Part shown: piece by piece, positions 63,545 through 64,000 of the stretch | Layout: each line of letters begins with the position of its first letter | Numbering within the stretch: the stretch's first letter is position 1 | Assembly (NCBI GenBank): GCA_015232455.1 | Contig: JADFZQ010000004.1 | Span: 124,001-188,000 of the forward strand | Direction: 5' to 3' | Length of the DNA: 64,000 nt | Origin: Desulfamplus sp. | GTDB lineage: Bacteria > Desulfobacterota > Desulfobacteria > Desulfobacterales > Desulfobacteraceae | Position numbers and translations under genes: made by a program | Notes under the pieces: generated by a model | Database searches by the model: none | What the model was told of the DNA's origin: nothing | The model's input: only the letters and a program-made list of their open reading frames with translations

Positions 63545-64000
63545 ACACAACATTTTAAATGATTATCTTAACTCTTTGAGAGAAAAGACTCATTCTACTT
63601 CTGAAAATGTTCCGCAACTTTTCTTTATTTGGGGAGAGGAATTTATCTGCAGAAAGGTCTTTGATGCTGTAATATCGTTTCTTTTGCCAAGCAATCTTAG
63701 GGAGTTAGGATATGAGCTTCTTGAAGGTGAAGAGGCTTCTATACCTGTGATAATTGAGCGTATATGCACATATTCATTTTTTCAGGAAAGGCGAGTTATT
63801 GCTATAAAAAATGCCCCTTTATTTAACGCTCCCGGCACTTCTCCATCACAAGGTTTTCTTAACCATGACCTTGAAAATTTGAAGAATTTGATTGAAAGAG
63901 GATTTCCTGAAAATCACTATCTTGTTATAACGTCTCCAAATGCAGATAAAAGACGCAATCTTTTCAATACAATTAAAACATCAGGTATTGCTATTGACTG
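63531..64000 (+). CDS. holA: DNA polymerase III delta subunit-like protein (5' part; runs off window)
   Basis: An ATG at 63531 overlaps the lgt stop by 14 bp and opens a frame that stays open to the window edge (~156 codons). The translation begins MAEIKHNILNDYLNSL and contains PQLFFIWGEE, a long stretch with YSFFQERRVIAIKNAPLF, and HYLVITSPNADKRRNLF. These match the N-terminal clamp-loader fold of HolA: the early strand with G-E-E/D, the FF..RRVI strand, and the LVI...PN/K-D-R-R strand. The delta subunit opens the sliding clamp. The C-terminal half is not visible. Family call is good but based on pattern memory. Confidence 0.75.
   Translation, partial: MAEIKHNILNDYLNSLREKTHSTSENVPQLFFIWGEEFICRKVFDAVISFLLPSNLRELGYELLEGEEASIPVIIERICTYSFFQERRVIAIKNAPLFNAPGTSPSQGFLNHDLENLKNLIERGFPENHYLVITSPNADKRRNLFNTIKTSGIAID

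Noticed and set aside
1-64000. CRISPR array, tRNA or rRNA genes, prophage or transposase
   Set aside because: I looked for regularly spaced repeats, tRNA-like cloverleaf ends and integrase/transposase motifs and found none. The short tandem arrays are all inside coding frames.

Overview
This window reads as an AT-rich (roughly one third G+C by eye) chromosomal segment of a Gram-negative anaerobe. The best fit is a Desulfobacterota (deltaproteobacterial) lineage, perhaps close to the multicellular magnetotactic or filamentous sulfate reducers. The reasons are a tungsten-type aldehyde ferredoxin oxidoreductase, a Treponema-clade phosphofructokinase, a branched-chain amino acid ABC transporter, a Kdo-pathway isomerase, TamA/TamB, and the gene order rpmF-acpP-rpiB-glyA-comEB-nrdR-ribD-ribE-ribBA. 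The lineage is inferred from gene content and remembered family patterns, not from a database search. I see no prophage, transposase, CRISPR array, rRNA or tRNA.

Layout. 1-5.2 kb: the tail of an unknown gene, a patatin-like phospholipase, an iron alcohol dehydrogenase fused to an SCP2-like domain, and an atypical zinc-finger SDR. 5.4-9.6 kb: an unknown membrane-anchored protein, a bifunctional class A penicillin-binding protein and a SPOR-domain protein (cell wall). 9.8-12.3 kb: a STAS protein, a small lipoprotein and a MotA/MotB pair. 12.5-20.1 kb: mostly minus strand, with a DUF3352-like exported protein, a YfcE-like phosphoesterase, a small conserved protein, a GAF/HD-GYP protein and a Cache chemoreceptor, plus a plus-strand lysophospholipase-like hydrolase. 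20.3-25.3 kb: ispF, cysS, miaA and a LpoA-like lipoprotein. 25.4-27.7 kb: phosphofructokinase and kdsD on the minus strand.

28.0-42.2 kb is the most striking region. It is one co-directional run of tamB, tamA, a LolD-type ATPase, two FtsX-type permeases, a LolA-like periplasmic protein and an outer-membrane barrel. Together these could form a complete inner-to-outer membrane transport route. 42.3-54.5 kb (minus strand) holds an ATP-grasp protein, a HEAT/degenerate-receiver protein, galE, the aldehyde ferredoxin oxidoreductase, rtcB and the liv transporter genes (no livG) with an FMN reductase among them. 54.8-62.3 kb (minus strand) is the riboflavin/nucleotide/one-carbon block, in which a GIY-YIG-like gene and a 60-residue ORF sit between ribD and ribE. 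62.7-64 kb (plus strand) has lgt and the start of a holA-like gene.

Non-coding signals. A 69-bp imperfect inverted-repeat family is present in three copies. An identical 33-bp palindrome occurs twice. There are several unrelated GC-rich palindromes at gene ends. Coding sequences carry in-frame 24/27-bp tandem repeats (SDR, TamB, TamA) and Asn/Ser-rich linkers inserted in otherwise conserved enzymes (MiaA, CysS, RtcB and others). Several genes start with TTG behind a strong Shine-Dalgarno.
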